A stretch of 64,000 nucleotides of DNA from Candidatus Defluviilinea proxima (GCA_016721115.1 JADKIW010000001.1:4355501-4419500); one strand, 5' to 3'; numbered from the stretch's first letter, positions 1-8,599 are shown. Translations and numbers: made by a program. Notes: generated by a model not told the origin, from the letters alone.

Positions 1-539
1 TGATCGTCCTCGACGTGATGATGCCTGAAATGGATGGGTACGAATTCATGCGCAAGCACCGCGCAGAAAACGATACCCCCATCATTCTTTTGACTGCACG
101 TGTAGACGATGAAGAAAAAGTGATCGGCCTCGAAGTGGGCGCAGATGATTACATGACCAAGCCTTTCCGTCCGCGTGAGTTGGTGGCGCGCGTACGTGCT
201 GTCATGCGCCGCGCTGGAGAGAAGGAACCCACTGCCAAGGTGTTGAAAGCCGCAGATATTATCGTTGATAGAGACAGTCGCACAGTAAAAGTTGCCGATG
301 AATTTGTAGACCTGACCCCCTCTGAGTTCGATATCCTAACATCGCTTATGGGCTCCCCCGGACGTGTGTATTCACGTCTTGACCTGCTCGATGTTATTCA
401 AGGTGTTCGCTATGAGGGGTATGAACGCACTATAGATACTCACATCAAGAACCTGCGTGGCAAGATCGAGAAATCCCCTCGCACGCCAAAATATATCGAA
501 ACGGTATATGGCGTAGGCTATCGTTTTAAAAGGGAATAA
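1..539 (+). CDS. OmpR/PhoB-family response regulator, 5' end missing
   Basis: DNA-binding half of a two-component system, cut by the window start. The reading frame is open from base 3; the visible part starts inside the receiver domain, where IVLDVMMPEMDG carries the phospho-acceptor Asp (codon 12-14). The conserved Thr (LLTAR) and Lys (MTKPFRPREL) follow. From about residue 80 there is a winged-helix DNA-binding domain ending in the typical YIETVYGVGYRFKRE. The first Met of the frame is internal, so the true start lies upstream of the window. The stop is 5 bases before the histidine kinase start, so the two are one operon. Confidence 0.95.
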   Translation, partial: IVLDVMMPEMDGYEFMRKHRAENDTPIILLTARVDDEEKVIGLEVGADDYMTKPFRPRELVARVRAVMRRAGEKEPTAKVLKAADIIVDRDSRTVKVADEFVDLTPSEFDILTSLMGSPGRVYSRLDLLDVIQGVRYEGYERTIDTHIKNLRGKIEKSPRTPKYIETVYGVGYRFKRE

Positions 540-544
540 GGTCT

Positions 545-1921
545 ATGCGTTCCATATCCACTAAATTGATCGTTGCCTTCTTGAGCATTGGTATCATCAG
601 CGTGGCTATCATCTTTCTCACAGCACGCTGGAATACCCGGCAGGAATTCATAAAATTTCTCTCCGATCAATCTCAGAGCAATCTTGTCACGGGCCTTTCC
701 ACATACTATCAAGAAAACGGGTCATGGAACGGCGCGGACGTTGTCTTTTTTCAGAGTAACAACCATCAGCCCGGCGCAGGAGTGGGAGCGCCCAACCCTC
801 GCCCAGATATACGTCAACCCTTCACACTAACAGACCCAAATGGCTATGTACTTATTTCTAACGGGAACTTAAAGACAGGGGAAAAGGTATCCGAAGACGA
901 ATTTGACTTGGGCATACCTATCAAGCAAAATGATGTTGTGATCGGAGTGCTGGTTCCGATACGTGCACCATTTCAGGGGAACCCTCGTGAACTTGAATTT
1001 ATCGAACGCACCAACATCACGCTTCTTTATGGTGCGTTAGTCGGTGCAATCATCGCACTCATCCTTGGTGTTGTACTCTCACGCACCATCACCCGTCCCA
1101 TTCGTGAGCTTACACAAGCCACACATGCCGTCTCTGAAGGCGATCTCGATCAAAAAGTACAGGTACGTTCAAGCGATGAGCTTGGTGAACTCGCCAAGGC
1201 CTTCAACAAAATGAGCGCAGAACTTATGCGCTCGGTCAATGCCCGCAAACAAATGACAGCAGATATTGCTCACGAACTCCGCACTCCGCTCAGCCTGATC
1301 CTTGGTCACGCAGAAGCAGTTCACGATGGTGTGCTCCCGCCAACCAAAGAAAATTTTGAGATCATCCGCGAGGAAGCGACCCGCCTCGAGCATTTGGTCA
1401 ACGATCTGCGAACACTCTCGCTCGCAGATGCAGGCGAATTGGCCATGACCTTCCAACCTACAGAACCCGAGCGACTGCTCCAAGAAGTAGCTGCCCTCTA
1501 TCAATATCAGACTCAAAAGAAAAACATCTTGCTTGAATTGGACATCGCTTCGCCTCTTCCTACGCTCGAGCTTGATCCTGGACGAATGACTCAGGTACTC
1601 ACGAATATTTTAGACAACGCCACTCGTCACACTCCCGAAGGCGGGATAATCACCATCGCCGCAAAACAAATAGATAAAACTGTTGAGATCTCCATTCAAG
1701 ATAGTGGCCCCGGGCTTTCACCTGAAGAAACAGAAAAGATCTTCGAACGCTTCTATCGCACCGATACATCCCGTCAGCGTGACGGTGCACTTCTGAGCGG
1801 TTCGGGTTTGGGATTGGCTATCGCCAAATCCATCGTGCAGGCACACAGCGGCCAGCTTTCAGCGAAGTCCGAGCCGGGCAAGGGGTTGAGAGTCATCGTC
1901 TCGCTACCGGCAAAGTCCTGA
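545..1921 (+). CDS. Sensor histidine kinase (HAMP, HisKA, HATPase)
   Basis: Membrane kinase partner of the preceding response regulator. Two transmembrane segments (about residues 8-25 and 160-182) flank a sensor region of about 130 residues outside the cytoplasm. HAMP follows from about 180, then the HisKA box DIAHELRTPLSLILGH with the phospho-accepting His, then the ATPase with N-box NILDNATRHTPEGG, G1 box DSGPGLS, F-box ERFYRTD and G2 box GSGLGLAIAKS. All catalytic motifs are intact. The extracytoplasmic region resembles BaeS-type sensors only in layout; the signal cannot be read from the sequence. A strong terminator closes the operon. Confidence 0.95.
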   Translation: MRSISTKLIVAFLSIGIISVAIIFLTARWNTRQEFIKFLSDQSQSNLVTGLSTYYQENGSWNGADVVFFQSNNHQPGAGVGAPNPRPDIRQPFTLTDPNGYVLISNGNLKTGEKVSEDEFDLGIPIKQNDVVIGVLVPIRAPFQGNPRELEFIERTNITLLYGALVGAIIALILGVVLSRTITRPIRELTQATHAVSEGDLDQKVQVRSSDELGELAKAFNKMSAELMRSVNARKQMTADIAHELRTPLSLILGHAEAVHDGVLPPTKENFEIIREEATRLEHLVNDLRTLSLADAGELAMTFQPTEPERLLQEVAALYQYQTQKKNILLELDIASPLPTLELDPGRMTQVLTNILDNATRHTPEGGIITIAAKQIDKTVEISIQDSGPGLSPEETEKIFERFYRTDTSRQRDGALLSGSGLGLAIAKSIVQAHSGQLSAKSEPGKGLRVIVSLPAKS

Positions 1922-1935
1922 ATGCAAACAGAATC

Positions 1936-1975
1936 AAAAATCGGAAGTGTCCATTAGAACACTTCCGATTTTTTT
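1936..1975. terminator. Bidirectional intrinsic terminator
   Basis: Perfect 15-base arms AAAAATCGGAAGTGT (1936-1950) and its complement (1959-1973) with an 8-base loop. The T run after the hairpin ends the kinase operon; the A run on the left serves as the T tract for the convergent minus-strand genes. Confidence 0.9.
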
Positions 1976-2279
1976 ATTTCGCAATAACTTGTGGTGCTTG
2001 TTTTCTTTTTTGTCTGATATTCTTCGGTAGAACGATCAAAAGTACAACTACAGTGACAACCCCTATATTCTTGATCAAACCGAATATCCAACCGCCACCT
2101 TCGCCTTCTTCACGCTCCACAAACTGACCATCTGGAGGAGGTGCGTGACGTTCACCATTTTCAAATTGTGGCGGCGCACCGTTTGACGACGATCCGCTTG
2201 CATTGACCGCACTATACGTAATGCCCATGACAATGGCAAAAGCGGCCAGTATCACAATGACCTTTCCTAGAGTTTTCAT
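1974..2279 (-). CDS. Small two-TM membrane protein, function unknown
   Basis: 101 residues. An N-terminal hydrophobic segment (about 4-26, signal-like), a polar Pro/Glu/Gly-rich middle (35-63), a second hydrophobic segment (about 66-85) and a basic tail KNIRQKRKQ. The start overlaps the stop of the upstream DUF4405 gene by four bases (ATGA), so the two are translationally coupled. No family recognised. The layout suggests a small partner of the haem-binding membrane protein; that is inference only. Confidence 0.75.
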   Translation of the reverse strand: MKTLGKVIVILAAFAIVMGITYSAVNASGSSSNGAPPQFENGERHAPPPDGQFVEREEGEGGGWIFGLIKNIGVVTVVVLLIVLPKNIRQKRKQAPQVIAK

Positions 2280-2785
2280 ACGGCTACATCCTTTTTCTTA
2301 TTTGTTGAGAACAACCGGGCAATCGGCTGGAAAATATAACGCGTACATGCAGTCACGATCCAATTCCAGTGCAAGGCGGTGTGAATGCCAAGCAACAAAA
2401 GGAAGATATTCGCAGAGGCATCATGCAAGGCGCGCCAGGTGAAGTTTTGAGGAAGGGTAATACCTAAAAATGGCATAACGGATTTCGAGATCAGAAACCC
2501 CGAAAGCATAAGTATCGTCACATCGAAAAACAGCAACCAGTTGAGAATGTAGTTGAAGCGTGTCTGAGCGTTCATTGTGCTAACGATACGGCGTGTGGTT
2601 TGCACGATCCAATCCCAGCTCAACAGCAGGTGCGTAACAAGAGCCGCAAACGCAGCAGTGGACAGCCATTCATGCACAGCGATCCCACTGGAACGCGGAT
2701 CCATGGCAATGATGAAGGCAACGAAGATGCTCACATCAAGTATGAGCTTCACTTTTGTATTGTTTTTTGTTTTGGTTTCGATCAT
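2276..2785 (-). CDS. DUF4405 / cytochrome b561-like membrane protein
   Basis: 169 residues with four hydrophobic helices. Histidines sit in the helices in positions suited to binding haem b (VHEWLST, THLLLSWDW, RALHDASANIF, IHTALHWNWIV), a pattern found in DUF4405 and other cytochrome b561-like proteins. It probably shuttles electrons across the membrane. It is the first gene of a two-gene minus-strand operon and lies back to back with a plus-strand group that also encodes small membrane proteins and a cytochrome c. Family call is good; the redox partner is unknown. Confidence 0.8.
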   Translation of the reverse strand: MIETKTKNNTKVKLILDVSIFVAFIIAMDPRSSGIAVHEWLSTAAFAALVTHLLLSWDWIVQTTRRIVSTMNAQTRFNYILNWLLFFDVTILMLSGFLISKSVMPFLGITLPQNFTWRALHDASANIFLLLLGIHTALHWNWIVTACTRYIFQPIARLFSTNKKKDVAV

Positions 2786-2979
2786 TTTTATCTCCTAAGA
2801 TTTTCGAGATTGTAGTCGCCAAGGGAAAAGGACAGGTGATGAAAATAAATGGAAAATGTGAAGATTCTGTAAAGAACTTTATATCGTAGATTAATAAGCA
2901 TTTATAATTTCCACACAATTTCTACACGTGTCACTAGCACTTGCATGGTATTGTTGAAATAACATAAGGAGATTTAATA

Positions 2980-3381
2980 ATGAAAAAAGTTCTTCTCACA
3001 CTTCTCGCTGTGATCGTTATTCTCGGTGCATTAGGTGCGGCGGGTTTTGCAGGATACCGCATCGGATATATGCAAGGCGCGTCTACATCGGGCAAACTCC
3101 CAGCAACCGGCTTCTACCATATGAATCCAAGCCAAATGCCGATGCACAGATTTAACGATGACTTTGGCGGCTGGAATCAGCAATATCGCCCGCCCATGAT
3201 GGGACGTGGCGGTTTCGGCATGGGTATGGGCTTCTTCTCCCCGTTTCACTTCATCTGGAATATCGCTGTACTGGGATTGGTGATCTGGTTTGTCTACTGG
3301 CTATTCACAAAAAGTGGCTGGCGTATTACGCGAACAACAACGAATACACAGACTTCTGATGTCAAAACAGAAGGTAATTAA
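2980..3381 (+). CDS. Small Met/Gly-rich membrane protein
   Basis: 133 residues, two hydrophobic segments (about 4-28 and 88-108). The loop between them is rich in Met, Pro, Gly, Phe and aromatic residues (YRPPMMGRGGFGMGMGFF), the sort of composition seen in metal-handling or envelope proteins, though no metal motif is complete. A good AAGGAG site lies 7 bases before the ATG. First of three plus-strand genes (with the DUF2231 protein and cytochrome lipoprotein). I do not recognise a family. Confidence 0.7.
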   Translation: MKKVLLTLLAVIVILGALGAAGFAGYRIGYMQGASTSGKLPATGFYHMNPSQMPMHRFNDDFGGWNQQYRPPMMGRGGFGMGMGFFSPFHFIWNIAVLGLVIWFVYWLFTKSGWRITRTTTNTQTSDVKTEGN

Positions 3382-3421
3382 AACCACTAACGGTACGTCC
3401 AAATAGTTACAAAAGGATATG

Positions 3422-3444
3422 AGACCCTGGCTAAACCAGGGTCT
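3422..3444 (+). other. Intercistronic hairpin without T run
   Basis: Perfect 9-base arms AGACCCTGG and CCAGGGTCT with a 5-base loop, between the Met/Gly-rich protein and the DUF2231 gene. No T run follows, so it is more likely to pause polymerase or protect a 3' end than to terminate. Confidence 0.6.
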
Positions 3445-3465
3445 TGCCATAAAAAGGAGAGAAAC

Positions 3466-3903
3466 ATGGACTTTTTCAACCGTCTATTGACAGCGCTTAC
3501 TGAGCTCCACCCAATCCATCCTATGATCGTGCACTTTCCTATTGCGCTCACAGGTGCAGCATTTTTGTTCATTCTACTTGCGTGGTGGAGGAACAATCCA
3601 TCACTCGAAGTAGCCGCATTTGCCAACATCGTGCTTGCCGCCATAAGCACAATTGTTGCGGGCGCCACCGGCATGATGGATAACATGAAAAATTATGAAG
3701 GCGCAGCGCCTAATGCAGGTACAAAAGTATTACTTGCGCTTTTACTTTTCCTTCTCACAACAGGCATCAGCATTATCCGCTTTCGTAACCCTGAATTGTT
3801 TCAAAAAGGCAACCGACTTCTTTACGTCGGTGCATACGGCCTTTGTTTTGTCATCGCGATCGTCCTTGCATTTCTGGGCGGCGTCATACTTTATGGTTTT
3901 TAG
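3466..3903 (+). CDS. DUF2231 family membrane protein
   Basis: 145 residues with four predicted transmembrane helices. The start LHPIHPMIVHFPIALT is the DUF2231 signature, with a His-rich face (HPIHPMIVHFP) that could bind haem. AAAGGAG precedes the ATG. It is followed 12 bases later by a cytochrome c lipoprotein; DUF2231 domains are known to occur beside or fused to c-type cytochromes, so a small membrane electron-transfer unit is plausible. Confidence 0.85.
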   Translation: MDFFNRLLTALTELHPIHPMIVHFPIALTGAAFLFILLAWWRNNPSLEVAAFANIVLAAISTIVAGATGMMDNMKNYEGAAPNAGTKVLLALLLFLLTTGISIIRFRNPELFQKGNRLLYVGAYGLCFVIAIVLAFLGGVILYGF

Positions 3904-3915
3904 GAGAACACACAC

Positions 3916-4407
3916 ATGAAAACAAAATTACTCACCCTCATCTTGATCGCTGGACTCATATCCGCTTGCGGAAGCCAGCCCACTGCTACACAAGCCCCCG
4001 CCTCACAACCGACCGAGGCGCCTGTTGTTGCTTCCGAGATGCCTGCCAGCCCCACCGAAACAGTAGCTACGCCAGCCCCAACCGAAGAACCCACACAGGC
4101 ACCAACCGAGCCCGCTTCTGATGCAGCAACCGTCAGCTTTGCCAATGACATCGCGCCAATTCTTACCGGTCGATGTGTGAACTGTCATGGTGGCGACAGA
4201 GTTGAAGAAGGCTTAAACCTCAAATCCTACGCAGACTTAATGGCTGGTTCTGATAACGGCACTGTTGTCACACCCGGTGATGCAGACAATAGCCTTCTCG
4301 TCGAATTGTTAGCAACCAACAAAATGCCCAAACGCGGACCCAAGCTCACTCCCCCGCAGGTTCAACTTGTCATTGACTGGGTCAACCAAGGCGCATTGGA
4401 TAACTAA
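3916..4407 (+). CDS. Lipoprotein c-type cytochrome (planctomycete-type cytochrome c domain)
   Basis: 163 residues. Lipoprotein signal MKTKLLTLILIAGLISAC with a lipobox Cys at 18, then a low-complexity Thr/Pro/Glu/Ala linker to about residue 70, then a single haem-binding CVNCH motif within ILTGRCVNCHGGDRVEEGL. The later KMPKRGPKLTPPQV region supplies the likely Met ligand. The arrangement matches PSCyt1-like cytochrome domains. It would sit on the outer face of the membrane as an electron carrier, probably with the DUF2231 partner upstream. Confidence 0.88.
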   Translation: MKTKLLTLILIAGLISACGSQPTATQAPASQPTEAPVVASEMPASPTETVATPAPTEEPTQAPTEPASDAATVSFANDIAPILTGRCVNCHGGDRVEEGLNLKSYADLMAGSDNGTVVTPGDADNSLLVELLATNKMPKRGPKLTPPQVQLVIDWVNQGALDN

Positions 4408-4418
4408 CCAAAACAAAA

Positions 4419-4448
4419 AGGCATGTCAGCACTATGGCTGACATGCCT
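4419..4448 (+). terminator. Hairpin after the cytochrome gene
   Basis: Perfect 12-base arms AGGCATGTCAGC (4419-4430) and GCTGACATGCCT (4437-4448), 6-base loop. There is no clear T run on the plus strand but an A-rich tract precedes it. Its right arm overlaps the -35 box of the tRNA promoter. Confidence 0.6.
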
Positions 4449-4465
4449 ATAAATTCTGGTATAAT
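4438..4465 (+). promoter_or_regulatory. Promoter of tRNA-Ser
   Basis: CTGACA (4438-4443), 16 bases, then TATAAT (4460-4465) with an extended -10 TG at 4457-4458. The tRNA starts 17 bases after the -10. Confidence 0.7.
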
Positions 4466-4481
4466 CCCCGTCGCTCAATTT

Positions 4482-4567
4482 GGAGAGGTCGCGTAGTTGG
4501 CTTAGCGCGCACGCTTGGAAAGCGTGTAACCCACAAAGGTTCGCGGGTTCGAATCCCGCCCTCTCCG
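4482..4567 (+). tRNA. tRNA-Ser (anticodon GGA)
   Basis: Acceptor arms GGAGAGG and CCTCTCC pair fully. The anticodon stem CACGC/GCGTG encloses TTGGAAA, giving anticodon GGA. A long variable arm (AACC ... GGTT) marks a class II tRNA. The T arm GCGGG-TTCGAAT-CCCGC is canonical. G follows the acceptor stem as discriminator; CCA is not encoded. Confidence 0.96.
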
Positions 4568-4571
4568 CTAG

Positions 4572-4603
4572 ACGCTCCTTTCATCGTAAAGGAGCGTTTT
4601 GCT
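4572..4603 (+). terminator. Intrinsic terminator of tRNA-Ser
   Basis: Arms ACGCTCCTTT (4572-4581) and AAAGGAGCGT (4588-4597), followed by a T-rich run. Confidence 0.85.
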
Positions 4604-4639
4604 TTCTTACGTTGTGAACATCGCCTGAAAAATCATTTA

Positions 4640-4676
4640 ACCAAAAAGGGACTGGCTCTTTATAAACCAGTCCCTT
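4640..4676 (-). terminator. Intrinsic terminator of the alternative complex III operon
   Basis: 10-base arms AAGGGACTGG (4646-4655) and CCAGTCCCTT (4667-4676). Read on the minus strand, the hairpin is followed by TTTTTGG. Confidence 0.85.
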
Positions 4677-4697
4677 CGACTTTAAGGAATATATTTT

Positions 4698-5327
4698 CTA
4701 AAACGTTGGAGTAGCTGTCGCTTCAGGCTCAGGGACAATTGTCCCAGCGAAAAGAAGCGGGTTACTCGCTGACACATCAGCAGAATGTCCTTCTGGAACC
4801 AAGCCCTGTGACAGAACTTCATAAAGCTTTGATTTTTCCCAATCACCATTGCTCACAATGCCACTTTTCGTGATCGCGGCATAAGTGGTCATATCCAAGC
4901 CAGCATTCTTATCAACTGCATCTGCGTTATGGCACGAGACACAACCGATCTCACCGACCTTCCAGAGACTATTCTCTACAAAGAGGGGTTGTACATCCTC
5001 TGCATACATCCCTGTGCAGGATTTTCCATTCACATCAGTGAACGTGAAAGCCTCTGTTTCAGGAGAGTTCGCAGACACCCATGCACCGATCAAATCGTTT
5101 GCCGATATCTCACACTTGTTGAACTCTGCCATTCCTGATTCCATTTGTGTATCCGAATGAGATACAGGGATCAACGTTGGGATCGGTGTGCGGTCCACTT
5201 TTGCTACTGCTTGATTACAAGTAAAAGTAAATCCGCAGGCTGAAAGATAGATGATGCTGAGCCATATTCCCAACATCACGAAGAAACCGATAATGGTTCC
5301 GTAGATCACTTTACGAACATCATTCAT
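4698..5327 (-). CDS. Membrane-anchored monohaem cytochrome c at the end of the ACIII operon
   Basis: 209 residues. One N-terminal transmembrane anchor (about 8-30), two Cys at 31-37 (SACGFTFTC), a Thr/Pro linker, and one haem c motif CVSCH in VGEIGCVSCHNADAVDKNAGLD. It begins 15 bases after actE and is the last gene of the operon. It resembles the small cytochrome domains of the lipoprotein at 3916 (Cys-x-x-Cys-His followed by a GLDMTTYAA stretch). It may be an extra electron outlet of complex III toward the terminal oxidase; this role is inferred from position. Confidence 0.8.
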   Translation of the reverse strand: MNDVRKVIYGTIIGFFVMLGIWLSIIYLSACGFTFTCNQAVAKVDRTPIPTLIPVSHSDTQMESGMAEFNKCEISANDLIGAWVSANSPETEAFTFTDVNGKSCTGMYAEDVQPLFVENSLWKVGEIGCVSCHNADAVDKNAGLDMTTYAAITKSGIVSNGDWEKSKLYEVLSQGLVPEGHSADVSASNPLLFAGTIVPEPEATATPTF

Positions 5328-5342
5328 GTCCCAACTCCTCCC

Positions 5343-5852
5343 CTATTCCGTTGCCTTCAGCGTACGAAGGAAGTTGACCACATCCCAGCGTTCTGAAACG
5401 GTCAGATTTTCATTGAGCGAAGGCATACGCCCCTCAAGACCATTGCTGATGGTCAGGAACATCGAGCCATCACTTTTGGATTGCACTACAGCACTGGTGA
5501 GATTGGCTGGTTTGTAGTTGACAAGGAACGCGGCTACCGCGCCGTTTCCTTCACCAGTTGCACCATGACATTGAGAGCAATGGATCGAAAACAGTTCCGC
5601 ACCACGTGCAATTGATCCTTCATCCGCTGGCGTTGGATTTTCTGGCGTTATGCCAGCAATATACGATGGTCCTTCTACAGGGATAGAACGTGCAGGCACA
5701 GGTAATGGATCTTCCATTGGGCGGTAGGAAGGTTGGATCTCCATGAAGGATGGCCATTCAACCTTAATCACGTCAAAGGTGAAGAGCATCAAAACGCCAA
5801 AGAGAACACCCAGCGTCAGGAACACCCAAAACAGTTGTTTCAATAATCTCAT
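5343..5852 (-). CDS. actE: Alternative complex III subunit ActE, monohaem cytochrome c
   Basis: 169 residues. N-terminal membrane anchor (about 6-28), proline-rich spacer with MEIQPSYRPMEDP typical of ActE, and a class I cytochrome c domain with CSQCH and a distal Met in GRMPS. ActE takes electrons from the iron-sulfur/haem wire of the complex. Its start overlaps the stop of actD by four bases (ATGA). Confidence 0.9.
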   Translation of the reverse strand: MRLLKQLFWVFLTLGVLFGVLMLFTFDVIKVEWPSFMEIQPSYRPMEDPLPVPARSIPVEGPSYIAGITPENPTPADEGSIARGAELFSIHCSQCHGATGEGNGAVAAFLVNYKPANLTSAVVQSKSDGSMFLTISNGLEGRMPSLNENLTVSERWDVVNFLRTLKATE

Positions 5853-6370
5853 AATTGTTGCGCCTCCGCAGCCTTAATGGATTCTGCGCCCAATTTTTTC
5901 AACGTATCGGTCAGACTCTTTTGGTCACCGTCTGAGCATTTGAAGAAAATTGCGATCTTGCCATCGCTGACCTCAGGTACATACTCCATGGGGCGATAGT
6001 TGGGGAAATAACTATCCAGAAATACACCCAGAAAAGTAGCCAGCAACGAGAAGAGCATGGTCATTTCAAAAGTAATGATCAAGCCAGGGGGAACAGGCGT
6101 AATAAATTGGCCACCCACCATAACAGTGTACAAATGAGGCGTTCCAAAGTTCAGGAACAAGCCAACGAGGAAGCCAATAATCGCCCCACCTAACGACAAA
6201 CGGGAGACATTAGTCCATGGATGCGGGCGTCCCAGCATTTTATGGGTCACAGGTACACCAGAGATGACATTGATGTTTTCGTCTTCAATTCCTGCTTCAT
6301 GCAATTTTTCAATGGCATCTGCGGCAGGATCGATATCGTTGAAAACAGCCAACAAAGTTACTTCAGACAT
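5849..6370 (-). CDS. actD: Alternative complex III subunit ActD (DUF3341)
   Basis: DUF3341 protein, about 173 residues: a ferredoxin-like cytoplasmic start (TLLAVFNDIDPAADAIEKL), two transmembrane helices in the middle and a soluble tail. I chose the ATG at 6370 because GGAG lies 8 bases upstream; a second ATG at 6382 (four residues longer) directly abuts the actC stop and has a poorer site. ActD is a small membrane subunit holding the ActC half of the complex. Confidence 0.9.
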   Translation of the reverse strand: MSEVTLLAVFNDIDPAADAIEKLHEAGIEDENINVISGVPVTHKMLGRPHPWTNVSRLSLGGAIIGFLVGLFLNFGTPHLYTVMVGGQFITPVPPGLIITFEMTMLFSLLATFLGVFLDSYFPNYRPMEYVPEVSDGKIAIFFKCSDGDQKSLTDTLKKLGAESIKAAEAQQL

Positions 6371-6382
6371 ATTCTGCTCCAT

Positions 6383-7831
6383 TTATTCGAACTCGCTGAC
6401 GGTTGGAACATGGGTCTTACCGACCTTGCGGAGGGTATGTACCATCTGCCCTTCCTGAACTTCCCAGACCGGGATCAGTGGGATAAGTCTTGAAGCGATC
6501 ATATAGAACAACAGGAACAAGGCAAAAGTCCCAACTGTCAGGAAGATTTCAATACGGGGCTGGTACAAGCGCCAGGTAAATGGCATCCGGTTCACGGCCA
6601 GCATCACAGGGACGATCAAATACCGTTCCCAATACATACCCACATTGATCAGGATACCGATAATGGCAAGCAACCAGGGAGTCGTACGGATCTTTTTGCT
6701 CCACAATGTCAGCCAGGGAATGATGATGTTAAACAAGATCAACTGGTAGAACATCCAGGACATTTTCCCTTCTTCCAACCAGTGCAAGAGATTATCAGTT
6801 GCCCGGTCGCCGCCATACCATTGAACGATATAGTCGTTGAAGAAGAAGTAAGCATAGGCAAAAGAAACGATCAACATCAATTTGCCAAGTGCGTCAAAAT
6901 GTTCCTTGCGGATGAAATAATCCATGTGTTTCATCGTCGCGCGCATGATGACCAACACTACAGCCACCGCTCCCATGCCAGAGTGCAAAGCACCAAGCAC
7001 GAAGTACGGACCGAAGACCGAGGAAGACCAACCCGGGCGCATGGCCATTGCAAAGTCCCATGAGACGATGGTGTGTACAGAGAACATGACGGGGATGATC
7101 GCAAAAGCAAAATAGTTCATGGCTGTCTGCAAGTGACGCCATTCACCTTCTGTTCCACGGAAACCAAGGGCCAACACTTTGAAGAAGGATTTACGCCAAC
7201 CAGTAGAACGGTCACGAGCCATGGCAAGATCAGGGATAAGCGGCAGGAACAAGTACATGGTACTGCCGAGTACGTATGTTGTAATAGCTAACAAGTCCCA
7301 CATCAACGGGGAATGGAAGTTAGGCCATAACATTCGTTCGTTGGGTATCGGGAACATCCAGTATGCCAACCACACACGTCCCATATGCATGAAGATACTT
7401 GCGCCAGCTTGAATAAGACCGAACGTGGTCATCAATTCTGCGGCACGCGTAAAGGGACGACGGAATTCAGCTTTGAACACACGTAAGATCGCCGAAATAA
7501 ACGTCCCTGCATGGCTGATACCGATCCAAAACACGGTGTTGACCAGAAAGACACCCCAATACGAGGGGCGCATCACGCCAGCAGTTCCCAAGCCATTGGC
7601 GATCATATAGCCCCAGGCATACACAAAACAACTGGCAACCAAAACGACAAGGACCGCGATCACCGCCCAGAACTTCCACGAGGTGGTCATCATGGATTCC
7701 ATCACCATGTCATTCATCTCACCGCGGGGTTTGGGGTCATACATCAAGAATTCACGTGGATCGTGTTCTTCTTCCTGATGATGCGCATGTGCCTTTTCTG
7801 CACCGGAATAATGTTTGCTAACAGCGGACAT
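6383..7831 (-). CDS. actC: Alternative complex III subunit ActC, NrfD-like quinol-binding membrane protein
   Basis: 482 residues with about ten transmembrane helices of the NrfD/PsrC family. ActC is the integral subunit that binds and oxidises menaquinol. It has no haem-binding motif, as expected. It follows the iron-sulfur subunit by six bases. The N-terminal cytoplasmic tail is His/Glu-rich (KAHAHHQEEEHD). In known complexes a second NrfD-like subunit, ActF, is also encoded; none is present in this operon. Confidence 0.93.
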   Translation of the reverse strand: MSAVSKHYSGAEKAHAHHQEEEHDPREFLMYDPKPRGEMNDMVMESMMTTSWKFWAVIAVLVVLVASCFVYAWGYMIANGLGTAGVMRPSYWGVFLVNTVFWIGISHAGTFISAILRVFKAEFRRPFTRAAELMTTFGLIQAGASIFMHMGRVWLAYWMFPIPNERMLWPNFHSPLMWDLLAITTYVLGSTMYLFLPLIPDLAMARDRSTGWRKSFFKVLALGFRGTEGEWRHLQTAMNYFAFAIIPVMFSVHTIVSWDFAMAMRPGWSSSVFGPYFVLGALHSGMGAVAVVLVIMRATMKHMDYFIRKEHFDALGKLMLIVSFAYAYFFFNDYIVQWYGGDRATDNLLHWLEEGKMSWMFYQLILFNIIIPWLTLWSKKIRTTPWLLAIIGILINVGMYWERYLIVPVMLAVNRMPFTWRLYQPRIEIFLTVGTFALFLLFYMIASRLIPLIPVWEVQEGQMVHTLRKVGKTHVPTVSEFE

Positions 7832-7837
7832 ATCTTA

Positions 7838-8599
7838 TTAACCTTCCTTGAGGTAAGTCACACGCGGCAATGTATTCAGTTCATCAAGGTGTTTGTAACC
7901 ACGCTCGTTTTGCGCTAATTGACTGACCAAACTTTCCGGGTTGTCCAAGCGACCGAAGGTGATCGCATTGGCAGGGCAAGCCTGTGCACAAGCGGTTGTA
8001 AACTCACCGTCTTCGACCTCACGACCTTCAGACTTGGCCTTATCCTCTGCTTTGTGAATGCGTTGGATACAGAAGGAGCATTTTTCCATCACGCCACGGC
8101 GGCGAACCGTTACATCCGGGTTGAACTGGTTGGAAAGGATGGTGATCTCAGGGCGTAAGCGATTGTCCTGATAATCGCGCCAGTTAAAGGAACGCACCTG
8201 ATACGGACAGTTGTTCGCGCAATACCGTGTACCGATACAACGGTTATAAACCTGCAAATTGATCTGTTCTGACATGCTATGCGGAGTAGCAAAGACTGGG
8301 CAAACGGGCTCGCAAGGCGCATGTCCGCATTGTTGGCAGAGCATCGGCTGATGAGTGGATTTCACCTCAGGGTATTCACCCTCCCAAAAGCGTTCAATGC
8401 GAATCCAATGCATGGTTCTACCGTAACCAGCATCCTCTTCACCGACATACGCAATATTATTTTCCATGGCACATGCGGCCACACAAGCCTGACAGCCCGT
8501 GCAAACATCACGGTCAATGACCATGCCCCATTTGCCTTCAGCCTCTTCTGCGATTGCGCCTTTGGCGCCTATACGATTCAAATCTATCGTTGTCATCAT
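7838..8599 (-). CDS. actB2: Alternative complex III iron-sulfur subunit (ActB2 part)
   Basis: 253 residues, the ferredoxin half of ActB as a separate protein. Four cluster motifs are visible: CTGCQACVAAC, CQQCGHAPCEPVC, CIGTRYCANNCPYQVRSFNW and CSFCIQRIH ... CAQACP. The third set lacks the usual first-pair Cys, as in the [3Fe-4S] site of ActB, so the expected content is three [4Fe-4S] and one [3Fe-4S]. Two adjacent ATG codons (8599, 8596) are possible starts. In several characterised complexes this domain is fused to the molybdopterin-like domain; here the two are separate genes eight bases apart. Confidence 0.92.
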   Translation of the reverse strand: MMTTIDLNRIGAKGAIAEEAEGKWGMVIDRDVCTGCQACVAACAMENNIAYVGEEDAGYGRTMHWIRIERFWEGEYPEVKSTHQPMLCQQCGHAPCEPVCPVFATPHSMSEQINLQVYNRCIGTRYCANNCPYQVRSFNWRDYQDNRLRPEITILSNQFNPDVTVRRRGVMEKCSFCIQRIHKAEDKAKSEGREVEDGEFTTACAQACPANAITFGRLDNPESLVSQLAQNERGYKHLDELNTLPRVTYLKEG

